Source: Hymenopellis radicata (taxonomy: Eukaryota; Basidiomycota; Agaricomycetes; Agaricales; Physalacriaceae). From it: a stretch of DNA of 64,000 bases. The stretch is taken from the NCBI GenBank assembly GCA_015501595.1, contig JADNRX010000013.1, positions 62,001 through 126,000 of the forward strand, given 5' to 3'. Shown one piece after another: positions 53,728 to 64,000 of this stretch (within the stretch, counting starts at the first letter, position 1; the number at the start of each line of letters is the position of its first letter). A program made the position numbers and the translations under genes. Under the pieces are notes generated by a model. The model made no database searches. It was not told the origin of the DNA and was given only the letters and a program-made list of their open reading frames with translations.

Positions 53728-55705
53728 ATGCTACCAGAAGCTATTCGACGCGAAATTGGCCAGGTAGGTCTTGTTTCTGTCTACGGTTGTCTACTAAGTC
53801 CTAGTAGCATTTTGTCCTTGGCTATCACGGTCACGACGTGAGCGATGATATCAAGTCACTCATCCAAACATATTTTGTCGGAAATGTCATTATGATGAAG
53901 CGCAACGTCCAAGGCAAGCCTCACTGACTCATGTAACAATATTCTTCAATGCTTATTTTCCTGTAGACATCGATCAAGTCCGGAAAGTCGTACTTGAGCT
54001 ACAAACATTGGCAAAGGAAGCAGGGCATGAACAACCTCTTCTCATTGGGACTGATCAAGAGAACGGCAAGTGTTATCCAAATCCATCTTCATAATCGATG
54101 CTCAGAAGTTCCCTAGGCCTTGTTTCCGCATTTACCTCTGCATCTACTGTCTCTCAGTTGTAAGTCATGAGGTCTATATGTGACGTCGTACTCAGCCGGC
54201 AGTCCTGGGGCCATGGCACTGGCCGCAGGAGGTTCTGAAGAACTCGCTGAAAAGACGTACGCGGCGACCGGCACGCAACTCAGATTACTTGGCGTCAATT
54301 GGGCGTATAGCCCTGTTGCGGATGTGAACTCCGACATGAGGAATCCTGTTATTGGTAGGCAATCAGACACATCTTGAGCTTATACGATTGACCCTCTTCT
54401 TCAGGTGTTCGCTCTTTCGGAGATGGTCGGTCATAGTCACGAATCGGAGGACCCAAGCTGACACTAACTTAGATCCTGTCCAGGTTGGCAAATATGTCAT
54501 CGCGAGCGCGAAAGGACTGATATCCTCCAACATCGCACCCTCTGCAAAACATTTTCCAGGACACGGGGACACGCACGTCGACTCCCACCTAGCTCTCCCT
54601 AAAATTATGAAGATCAAAGAGGAGATCGACAAGGACGAACTCGTTCCTTTCCGAATGCTCATTGGAAGTGACCTCAAACCCACTGACTCCACTATCATGA
54701 TTGGGCATATGGCACTACCCCTCGTGACCGGCAGCGACGAGCCCAGCTCTCTGTCAAAGAAGATCGTCACAGACATCCTAAGAAAGGAACTTCAATTTCG
54801 ATGGTGTAGTCGTCACAGACTGTCTCGAAATGGACGCCATAGCTGATCCAGCGTGCGGTGGATGTGGTGTGGAGGAAGGTTCCGTGAGAGCGCTAGAAGC
54901 AGGAAACGACGTGATCATGATTTGCCACACGATGGATCGTCAGGTCGGTGCGTTGAAGAAGACATATGAGGCCGTCGAGAGCGGAAGGATGAAGGTGGAA
55001 GATCTTGAACAGAGTGGAGTCCGCATTCGCAATATGAAAACGAGATATCTGGGCAGTTGGGACGACGTGCTACAAGATCTGCAGGATCCAGGGTTTTCGG
55101 CAAAGTGGTCGAAGGCCAAAGCAGACAGCGTGCAGGACATTGAAACCGCCTACGCGAACTCTATTGCACTTTTGCAACCTGGCGCCCCTGGAGTCCTCCC
55201 ATTGCAGGCAGATGCGACGAAGACAACTCTATTGTTCACGCCAGAATTGGAGAGCATAAACAAGGCTGTCGACGACGCTGAGGGAGTTCTGCGTGGCAAA
55301 GGCGGAGAAGTTCGCAATACAGTCGGTGCCTCGTTCCTTGCCCTCGCTGCGGCAATCTCCCAGAGGACGAAATCGGAGCATACAGTCTATCGAAAAGTAG
55401 CTGACTCAGAGGTCGTGGACTGGCCATCAATCTCCAATGTCGTATTCGTGTTAAGGAACGCGAATACAGCCACCTGGCAGTTGGAGCGCCTCAAAACAGT
55501 TACGGAAGAAGCAAAATCGAGTGGTGCGAAGCTTGTGATTCTGTCGAGTTGCACACCGTACGATCTGCTGGGAGTATCTGGATTGGAGAGTTATCCTTGT
55601 CTGGCGACGTTCGAATTTACGCCACCAGCTTTCGCGGCCGCTACGCGTGTGCTATTTGGAGAATCTGCGGCACAAGGGAATCCGCCTGTCAGACTTTCTT
55701 CATAG
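53728..55705 (+). CDS. GH3 beta-N-acetylhexosaminidase-like protein
   Basis: Glycoside hydrolase family 3, NagZ-like branch. Motifs: VLGYHGHDVSDDI, IGTDQENGLVSAF, AYSPVADVNSDMRNPVIG with VRSFGDD, the NagZ signature KHFPGHGDTHVDSH (His/Asp dyad), MIGHMALP, and VVVTDCLEMDAI carrying the nucleophile Asp. A C-terminal domain of about 200 residues follows. Two introns are GC-AG (53914-53966 and 54068-54118). A one-base shift at TTT (54796-54798) lies between LRKELQF and DGVVVTD; it is a homopolymer position, probably an error. No signal peptide, so cytosolic. Starts 98 bp from ARP9. Confidence 0.85.
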
Positions 55706-55802
55706 GCACATCGCTAGTGCTGCTGTACATTTGGGAAACGTCGTAGCTGTATTACTTTTTCGACTTCGTGACCATGAAACTAGTGTACAACGGAATTATA
55801 TA

Positions 55803-58800
55803 TTACTGCTTATATTCCCCTTCGCCTCCCATCCCAACGTACCATTCCTTGCCAGCTGTGGTAGGTGATATGTATCCCGCTCGAATAGTAAAGTCCCCAA
55901 ATCGTTCCCCTTCAAGACGCTCTAGCGCATATCGCTTGATCATCGGCTTGAGGATGGCTAGAATTTCCGGTTCGCTAACCGTTTCTGTGACATACATGAA
56001 GACCGAAGAGCGCTACTAAGATAACAAGAAAGAACATACCACGATATATTTTGTTGAGACGTTGTCCATAGTAGCCACCACCCAGGAGCATCAAGTATGA
56101 TCCAGGCGCTTTGCCGACGAATGCCACCTCTACAAATACTGTTCAATCGAGATCACAAATGCAGAGTAGCCGACATACCAGCCACATAAGGTCGTGCACA
56201 TCCGTTAGGACAACCAGTCATGCGCATGACTATTGAATCATTACGGAGACCATTCTCCTCGCAAATCTTTTCCACTTTGTCGATGAGCAGCGGGAGGTAC
56301 TAGAAGAAATCGCGTTAGTCCTATTTCCAGTTGAAAAGAGTACCCGAAAACGTACTCGTTCTGATTCGGCCATAGCCAGACCACATGTGGGGAAGGCAAC
56401 GCACGCAGAGGACGATAACCTCAAGCCAGAGTGCACAAGGTTGTCGAGTTTGTACTTGGCCAGTAGCTCCTTGATCAAGGGAAGCTCCGCGTCCGGCACG
56501 TCGGATACCAACAGGTGCTGGTTCGCAGTCAGTCGGAAGGTACCCTTGTGAACCTTCGCTATCTCGCGTAAGCCCGTCTTGAAGTTCCTCCCCGGTTCAT
56601 CTTGAATGCGACCGTTCTCGATGAACATGGTGAAGTGGTGTCGGCCATCGGAGCCAGTAGCCCAGCCATAGTCATCCACGTTTCGGTCAAACGTGTACGG
56701 CCTAGCGGGTGCAAGGGAGTAACCAAGACGCTTCTCAACCTCAGCTTTGAACACGTCCAGGCCCATACGATCGATAGTGTACTTTAGCCTAGCATTCTTA
56801 CGACTGAAGGATGGGTTATGAGATAGATCCGCGACGATGAATGAAAGTGAGGACAACGTACTCGGCACGGTTCCCATTGTCGCGTTGAGTCAACATCACA
56901 GCCTCGGCGACATACTTACCCTGCTCGTATGTGCAGAAACCGATGACGTCTGCCGTACGGGGGTAGGTCTTCTTGTTACCATGAGTGACACCCATTCCGC
57001 CACCAATGGTCACGTTGAAACCCGCTAGGGAGCCATCAGAATTTGTGATAGCGATGTACCCAAGATCATTGGCAAAAATATCGACATCGTTGGTGGGAGG
57101 AACGGCGACGGCGACTTTGAACTAGAGTATTGCTATGAGATAACACAACAGCGGCAACACCGGTCGCTTACCTTGCGAGGAAGATAGAACTCGCCGTAAA
57201 GAGGCTCAAAGTCTTTCACTGCGTCACCAGCAACCATCTTCTTGTCCAACCATATTTCATGATACGCTGTCGTCCGTGGCATGAGGTGCTCACTGATCGC
57301 CTTTGAAAAGGCGAAAACCTGGCTATGGAGTGTCGACATGGTGGGGATGGACGAGCATATAACATTCCTAAGTTCAAATGAGAAAAATCCACATCGAAGG
57401 GAAGATAAACAAACCTGTTGACATCACCACACGCGGCAAGGGTATCGAGTAGAACGCGGTTGATGTCCTGGATAGCGGGCTTCAAGTGCCTCTTGATGAC
57501 ACCATGGAACTGGAATGTGGCGCGGGTCGTAATCTTGAAGGTTCCACACCCGTGCTCATCCGAAATCTGGTCCATCTGAAGCCATTGCTGAGGCGTGCAG
57601 ACACCTCCGGGCATACGCACACGAATCATAAAGCTGTACGCGGGCTCGACACCCTGCGCCTCACGCTCTTCCCGAATGTCCCGATCGTCCTGCTGATAGA
57701 TACCATGGAACTTGGTGAGTTGGCCATCACTAGGAGCAATCGCGCCTGTGCTGGTATCCTCGAGTCCTTCGACGATAGTTCCACGCAGGTACTGAGACGC
57801 CGCCTTGATGTGCTCGTTGGTGATAGGCTCAGGTTCCGCTTCGGTGACCTCGACGGAGTCAACACCCATGATTTTCCACACCGCAGGCTCGAAAAGCTTG
57901 TATCCCGTCTGAGGACCGTCAGCGTCCTGGTCATCTCCAAGTCCAAGGTCCACGATCCGTTGACCCCCCAAAGCCGCCAATCGGCTATCCAGATCCTTGC
58001 CCGGTCTATTGTAGTATTGGGCGTCCTCTGGACGGGGCCAGTAATGGCTGTCACCCATTCCGAAAACTCCATACTTCAAGTTCGGGAGAATTTGGTCGCC
58101 GCGAGCGACTGCAGCGTTGAGAGCCTTGAAAAAATGGCGGCCATTCTGGGGAGGTTCGCCCTGGCCGGCGGTCGAAGTTACGAAAAAGACGTATTCTTCT
58201 TGCGCCAGGCTATCCAGAGGCATGGAGTCCAAGGTAGCAAGCGTCGTAGACAAACCACGAGCTTTAGCACGATTGCTCAACTTCTTAGCCACCTTCTCCG
58301 CCGCTCCACCGTCTGAGGCGTATAATATGGTCACAGGCGGCGCGTCGAGGGCCGACAACAGCTCGTTGTAAGACTGAAGCGCTCGTCGCTTCCTGGCCTC
58401 CTTGACATTCTGGCCAAGACTGCTAACAAGTTCAGCAGCCATCTGTGGCTTCGAACGAACCAACTGCGAGAGATGGTTTTGACGGTCCAAAAACTGCTGC
58501 AGGTCATTCTTGACGGCATCAGAGTCGAGCGAAAATGGCTCCTTCCCTTCGCGTTCCTTGCTAGGATCCCATCGGTAGAGCGGCCAGTAGCCAGTATCGA
58601 CGGCAAGCTTGGTCTCCTTCAAAACATCCAGCGCTGGGGATGCATCACTCTCGTACGGGAGATGCGCAAGGACAACGCTCGGCCCGGTATACTTGTCGGC
58701 CTCAATGAAAGACTGAAGGACCTGAGCGTAAGAAGAGTACACCGCTACGCTGGCGACGAAGACATCCCCGTGGTTCATGGCGTACAGACCAACGTCTCTC

Positions 58801-60445
58801 TTCCGTCTCGATGGGTCACCAGAATTGCGACTGGAGTAGGGCAGATTGTCGATGATGAGGATGTTGACATTGAGACCAGAGGCGATGAGATGGTGGAGAC
58901 CGGATGCACCCAGGTCGTATGACCAGGGGTCAGACCCGATGATCCAACGAGAGCGAGCAGGAAGGTGAGCTTTCAGCGAAAGGATCTTGTCCGACGCAGG
59001 GAGACTCAAAGCAGACGCTGCGAGGGCATTGACGATGCCGTCCGCAAGCTTGTTGCTCTTCACAGCATCGTCCTTGGCAATCAACCATTGACTGAGGAGG
59101 GAATGGAGATCAGCGTCAACAGACGGACTCTGTAAAAGCTCTTCGACCGCGGCAACCAAAAGTGACCTCTCCTCTAACTGACCACGGACGCGGCCCAAGG
59201 CGAACTCTGGAGTTGTGGCGATTGAGCCTTGAGATGCGACAAGAGATGGCGAGTTAACCACATCCAGACGTTCACTGAAGAGATGACTGAGAACTTTCGT
59301 ATACGATGCTTCGTGCTTGGGGATATGAGGTGTAACGGGAGTGGGAGAGGAAGGCGTTGAAGAGCCAAGTTCAAGTCGCGATGAGGACGTCGATGAAGCG
59401 TTCTGAATGAACTTTAAGACATCAGCGGCTCCCAGCCCTTCAACGTTACCCAATAGACCACTTTGGACATGAGGACGATTCTCAGCGTCTCGGTGCTGAA
59501 GTGCACGAATAACGTCTAGGTATAAGGGTGTCCATTTCATAGACCACCGGGCGATATCCTCCAACACGATGACTCGCTTCGCTGTTGAGGGAATGGCTGC
59601 AAGAATACGAGATGCAGGCAGAGGATTAACGAGAGATATTGAGTGGATGAGGACGTCATCAACCGCCACCGTCAGCTCACGGCCCAACGTGAAAATAACG
59701 GTTTCTGAGGTCGAGGAACCAGTGGACTGGAGGTACCGAATCGGCCTTCGAAGGAGGGCGACAGCACTGGCTGCGAGGCTCTCGTAAGCCTGGAACAGGA
59801 CTTCAAGAGGGTCTAGATGGTCTTTGCCACTGCCCTAGTGTGGCCGTTGGCGCCCGCAGTAGGACCATTGGTGCTGCTAGAATGCCCATTGCTATTCGCG
59901 TGCCCGTTCGCAGCAGGAGAAGGAACTCTCTCTTCGAGGAGGAACGGAAGGATTTTGTCATCCGGTAACTCCTCGAACCCACCCGCAGGCCCCGCGTAAA
60001 ACGCATGAACGATAGGTTGCCTCTGGGACCGGGCCAACTTTGAAGCAATAAGAGAGTTGTCATGTGCTTGTTGACTGGTCGAGGAGAGGAAGAAGTATGG
60101 AATAGCAGATCGGAGCAAGAGCGCATCCGATAGATCTCCTTCAAGGATGAAATGTAGGACAATAGGAAGCGAGGAGAGCTCTGAGAGGCGAAGAACAAGG
60201 TTCAGGATGGTTTTGGACGTGGCGGATGCGGTGACAGAGATGAGGGATGGGTTGTGCTGCTGGAGAGCTACGGATACCGGATCGCCGCCAGATGGGATGG
60301 AGATGAGACGTGAGGTGGCGCGCGACGACTTGGAGAGGGACGTGTAGGTACTGGAAAAGGGCGAAGTATCCGGTAATGGTGGGAGGACATCTATTACAGA
60401 GTCTGATGCCAAGTAGGCTATACGCGCTACGGAGGGCGAGGACAT
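55803..60445 (-). CDS. MET5: Sulfite reductase beta subunit (hemoprotein)
   Basis: Reduces sulfite to sulfide with NADPH-derived electrons in sulfur assimilation (Met5/Ecm17 type, about 1450 residues). Order: an N-terminal pyruvate-oxidoreductase-like region ([20 protein letters not shown] on), a linker, a second such region ([20 protein letters not shown]), a flavodoxin-like domain ([36 protein letters not shown]), then two nitrite/sulfite reductase ferredoxin-like halves ([33 protein letters not shown]) and the siroheme/4Fe-4S cysteines in [12 protein letters not shown] and [11 protein letters not shown] one-base shift at AAA (TTT 59823-59825, plus strand) lies in the linker near the end of the first region. 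Divergent from SEN2 with 192 bp between starts. Confidence 0.92.
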
Positions 60446-60637
60446 CTATACAGCAGTGAGAAAACGGCCAGACAGCGAACAGTACACGAACCGTTCAGCG
60501 AGTGGTAAGAGGGAAAGGTTGAATCTGGGGAACATTGCAAAAAATAGTGATCACTTTTAGCACTAAGCACCTCATACATTTGGATCTGTTTACCTAAGTG
60601 CTTTACGACGCGTCCCATTGGCCGCGGTTGCTGGCAG

Positions 60638-62233
60638 ATGGCCAGCCATAGAGATTCGGGAGATCCATGGTCCTATCTCCGTGAAAACCCTCGGTTATTC
60701 TCGACATATATGACTCATGGCACACCGAACGACGCCGTCCCAATAGAGTCAACTGTCGAAGCAAAAATACGCGAAGTTCACAAAATACGGTCCGGCGACC
60801 CTTACGTAAGTAGGTACGATTATCCGTTCCTCCGAGTCAAAGTCACCATCTACAAATGCCATCAGGACGCAATCGCGGCCAGTTCAAGGGTGGGGGGAAG
60901 CGCAATGAAAACAATCGTATCTACTCCAACCCGCTCCCCGTACTCTTCCACGACGTCTCTCCCCGTCCCGTCCGCTCTCTCCTCAGCTTTGTCGGTCTTT
61001 CTCTGGCGAAAATCGAGTCACCCGAGTGTGAAGGCCTTTTCGACCCAGTGACCCGCTCCGTATGGGTTATCAATCCCCAAGACTCTACAATCTTGTGGAG
61101 AAGAGGATTCTTTGGCAAAGGAGATCTCTCTCGAAGTGAGCCAAGCTGGCTTGCACGTCAAAAGTCGCAGCGAAAGAGTACGCGTTCTGTTCATCTATGA
61201 CTCGCTCCGGCTCACGCTTGGCTAGATTTAACGTCGGAGGAAGTGCGAGAGCGCCGCAGATTGGAGAGAAAGCAATTCAAACTTGATCGCGCTCAAGCAA
61301 TCGCGGCCGTGGCGGCTGAAGCAGAGGCTATTTTCGCTGCAGAAGGCCGTGTCATAACCCCTGCTCTCTCCGGCCCATCCATCCCTTCAGCAGCAACTTG
61401 GAAGCCCACCCGCGTCCCCGAAGAGCAACCCAACACGGAAGCACCCATCGCGCCGGAACCGGTCGCCGAAGATGAAGATGAGCTCGAAGACTTGGAGCAC
61501 CTACAGCTCACCCTCTCCGAGGCTTTCTTTCTCATATGGAACTTTGACTGTCTCACCGTCTGGGATTCCGTAACGGTAGCTAGTCCACTCGTGTTGATGA
61601 CCCAATTTATAACTTTTTTGCCTCTCGTGCAGCACGAATTGATGAGTGTCGAATCTCTTTGGAATACATTTCAGCAAGTGCATCTGCAACCCCCAATACC
61701 TGACGCCCCCTTGCAACCCCTTCAACTTGATAACCCGTTCCTCATAAATTATATGGCGTATCAACACTATCGCGCTTTAGGATGGGTAGTCAGAGGCGGC
61801 CTAAAGTTCTGCGTCGACTACTTGCTCTATAAGAGAGGTCCAGTCTTTGCGCATGCGGAGTAAGTCGACTCTACCAGTCGCTCTTCCAATTCTAAAGATT
61901 ACTGGTAGATTCGCCCTGGTAATATGTCCAGTGTATGAGGACCCAGCCGACCAAAAATCATCACGCACAAACCTGCAAAACGCGACGCCATTCTCATGGA
62001 CCTGGCTCAGTACTATTAATCGCGTCAATACCCAAGTCCAAAAGGTCCGTCTAACGACTTTCTGCTCTCTTCAGCAACTGATATACTCTCAGACCCTAGT
62101 CCTTGTATACGTGACTATTCCTTCCAAGTCGCGAGTTCCTGTCGATGCCCTCCACACACCAGCGGTGTTGTCTTACTTTTCTGTACGCGAAGTCGTTGTT
62201 CGGAGGTTCATACCGTCGCGCATGCGCGATTAG
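60638..62233 (+). CDS. SEN2: tRNA-splicing endonuclease subunit SEN2
   Basis: Catalytic subunit of the tRNA intron endonuclease, cutting the 5' splice site. The N-terminal region has NPLPVLFHDVSPRPV, FDPVTRSVWVINP and a Glu/Ala-rich coiled coil (ERRRLERKQFKLDRAQAIAA). The nuclease domain has YQHYRALGWVVRGGLKFCVD, YKRGPVFAHAEFALVICPVY with the catalytic Tyr and His, and the third residue, Lys, at QVQK before TLVLVYVTIP. Introns fall near 61153-61209, 61860-61908 and 62047-62095. The first junction (60807-60866) is not in frame with a simple GT-AG intron, so exon 1 or one base is uncertain. All three catalytic residues present. Confidence 0.87.
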
Positions 62234-62414
62234 ACGTCTTGACATTCTTGATGTATATTACACCTTCTTGTAAATGCTGGCTCTCAGATCCATAAAAGAT
62301 GATACAGTGGCGAGGATGAGAACAGACATGCATGTTCAGGACAAGAACAAATGTGAAAAAGGAAACAATAATGATAGTTGAGAAGTAAATGAAGTGACAA
62401 GTGCAGAGGAAAGG
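62234..62414. other. Convergent 3' region
   Basis: Short 3' flank between SEN2 and the SAC3-type gene. Confidence 0.4.
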
Positions 62415-64000
62415 CTATATTGCGCCTTTGATATTGACTCTTCTGTATTTCATGTCATACGCCTTCAGCAGGTCTGACGACGCAGACTTGAGATCAAGAA
62501 TTTTGTCCTTATCCGAGCTGTTGGGATTTGTGTACGTTGCAACCGAATGTTCCGACATAAATGTGAGCGTCTCTTCAAGGGAGCTAAACGCAAGCTCCTG
62601 ATGGAGGAAATTGAGCGGGATAACTTTGTAACTGGATGCAGGATGAGCTTTATGTGCGACTAAGAGTTAAGCCACTGACGCTTTTGAGATGACGAGCAGC
62701 GCCTTTGCTCGTTCTCGTGCTATGAGATGATCCATAATGTAGCCACCCATTTTAGGAGCACCCATATACAACTTGAAAAGAGAGTGATAGTTGCCCATCG
62801 TCAGAGCCCGTTGAACAGATAAAGCGTGTTGTACCACTGGGTCCTCCTTCTGTTGACGAGTTAGCTGACCTACGTAGAGATTCAATTCTGCGGACAGCTT
62901 GTCATCGGGAATAAACATCGTAATAAAGAAAACACACCACTTCTGTTACGCCCATGTAACAGCATGAGAATTCGATAGGCAGTAAATTCGCTTTGCTCTC
63001 CGGGTATACCGAGTTCGTATAAGTTTTTCAGAGTGGACTGACATTGATTGAATTCGACCATATCGTTCTAACACATCTGTGAGGGCAGAGTCAGAAGGAA
63101 CGGGCGTAAACGCACGCTTTCTAAGGCGATACGCGCATGTATCTCGTATACTTTGACAGTAAAATCATTTTTGATGCGTTGCACCTGGAAGCATGAGGGG
63201 CAGAAGACGTACAGAGGAAAAACGCGTACCGTCAAATCCTGGCGAAGACTCTTAAACTGGTTACATATCCAATCATAAGAGCTCTTGTCCTTCCATCGCT
63301 TCTTTAGTTCGACGAGTGTTTGTTGTAGGATAGGATATGGTCGAATTTGCTCAGGTTTTGGTTCCTACGTTCACAGTGAGCGACCACATGCTGGAGCGGC
63401 AGTAAACAAGAGTACCGAAGTAAGGCGAAGATAGTCTTTGAATAAGGTCGTGGAGGTGCCGACTATGGTATGTCTGTCCCAATCGATTACATTCTGCATG
63501 TAAATGAAGATGAGGCGTCCTAGAATGAAGCACAGCATGCTTACCGGATCGGCCTCGGAGTCATCACGACTACCATATAGTGATATTCGAGAGGAGGTCT
63601 GGTTGTTGAATTGCGAATAATTCGACTTGAGTGATTTCTGTCGTTCGATTTCGTGTTCCCGTTGAAAACGTTGTGCGCGCCTATTCAGAGCTGCAGGATC
63701 GCTAAAGTCCGAGGAAGATGATGAAGCGGCAAGCTTGGCGGCTTTCTTGGTCTTTTTGCTGATCGGTGCCGGAGAGGGAGATTCGACGACTATGGAAGAG
63801 GGTCATTTTGAGGTATCACACGATGCATAACACACGTTTTGCGCTTGAGATTAGTTATCACCGGCGGAGGTTTTGGTAGTAGACTGTATCAAGACATCAA
63901 CGGCATGAGATAGCGAAAGCACAAAGCGCAGAACGGAACCTTTGCAGTTGAACGCCCGCCCAGTCCGTCGTCCAGAGTGTTTGGGCCGCGAAGGCGTCAG
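62415..64000 (-). CDS. SAC3/GANP-family protein (THP3/LENG8-like), partial
   Basis: Runs off the right edge, so the N-terminus is missing. From the right: a Lys/Ser-rich stretch (SKKTKKAAKLAASSSSSDFS, RRAQRFQREHEIERQK), then the SAC3/GANP domain with FKSLRQDLTVQRIKNDF, VYEIHARIALE, QDPVVQHALSVQRALTMGNY, FKLYMGAPKMGGYIMDHLIA with RERAKALLVISKA, and after a 48-nt intron VIPLNFLHQELAFSSLEETL. These features are typical of THP3/LENG8-type proteins, which act in transcription elongation and mRNA processing. An apparent in-frame stop near 62668 is removed by that intron. Several introns; end at 62415. Confidence 0.8.

Noticed and set aside
25360..60445. Programmed ribosomal frameshifting as a shared mechanism
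   Set aside because: The sites share only a short homopolymer and no common slippery heptamer or downstream structure, and different directions of shift are needed. Sequencing error is simpler.
62640..62700. In-frame stop in the SAC3-type gene
   Set aside because: A 48-nt GT-AG intron removes it and joins two conserved segments in frame.

Overview
The window looks like nuclear DNA of a filamentous basidiomycete, most likely an agaricomycete. Genes are densely packed on both strands and interrupted by many short introns (about 44-60 nt, mostly GT-AG). The recognisable proteins are fungal: the ER chaperone ROT1, actin-related protein ARP9, a fused sulfite reductase beta subunit, PEX7, a Tri5-like sesquiterpene cyclase, F-box/LRR and KOW/Spt5-like families, and a fungal TET/JBP-type dioxygenase. 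No viral, CRISPR, rRNA or convincing complete tRNA gene was seen.

Region 1 (1-17 kb) is accessory. It holds a 290-bp direct repeat pair, a TET/JBP-like 2OG-Fe(II) dioxygenase gene (1641-3134, minus) flanked by inverted copies of a dispersed repeat, a charged protein of unknown function, a JmjC-like protein with a degenerate copy of its own 3' part downstream, an Spt5/KOW-like protein, and two genes built from homeodomain-like modules. One of those (14487-16368) carries five tandem modules, each with an almost identical 47-nt intron. The other (13.5-13.9 kb, minus) is duplicated with about 200 bp of identity.

Region 2 (16.4-22.2 kb) is a decay zone. It holds a truncated FMN-dependent 2-hydroxyacid dehydrogenase, a degenerate pantothenate synthetase copy and a broken casein kinase I, next to an intact pantothenate synthetase gene.

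Region 3 (22.3-41.9 kb) holds a triple-ZZ zinc-finger protein, PEX7, a Tri5-like terpene synthase, a SIRT4-like sirtuin, an F-box-like LRR protein, a disrupted ROT1, an UNC93-like transporter, a cytochrome P450 and an HNH-nuclease-type protein. Terpene synthase, transporter and P450 lie within 15 kb and could be a loose metabolic cluster, but unrelated genes are interspersed.

Region 4 (42-64 kb) is conserved housekeeping DNA: eIF2B gamma, a membrane PDI, proteasome RPT6, a CoA-type NUDIX hydrolase, ribosomal protein uL1, a small SET protein, ARP9, a GH3 hexosaminidase-like enzyme, sulfite reductase beta, tRNA endonuclease SEN2 and a SAC3/GANP (THP3/LENG8-like) protein that runs off the right edge. 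Several genes are divergent pairs with very short shared promoters (63-210 bp).

A recurring pattern affects reading of the window. At least eight otherwise well-conserved genes, including the normally essential RPT6, are broken by one-base shifts at short homopolymer runs. This is best explained by residual sequencing or assembly error, so most of these frameshifts should not be taken as real pseudogenes without resequencing.
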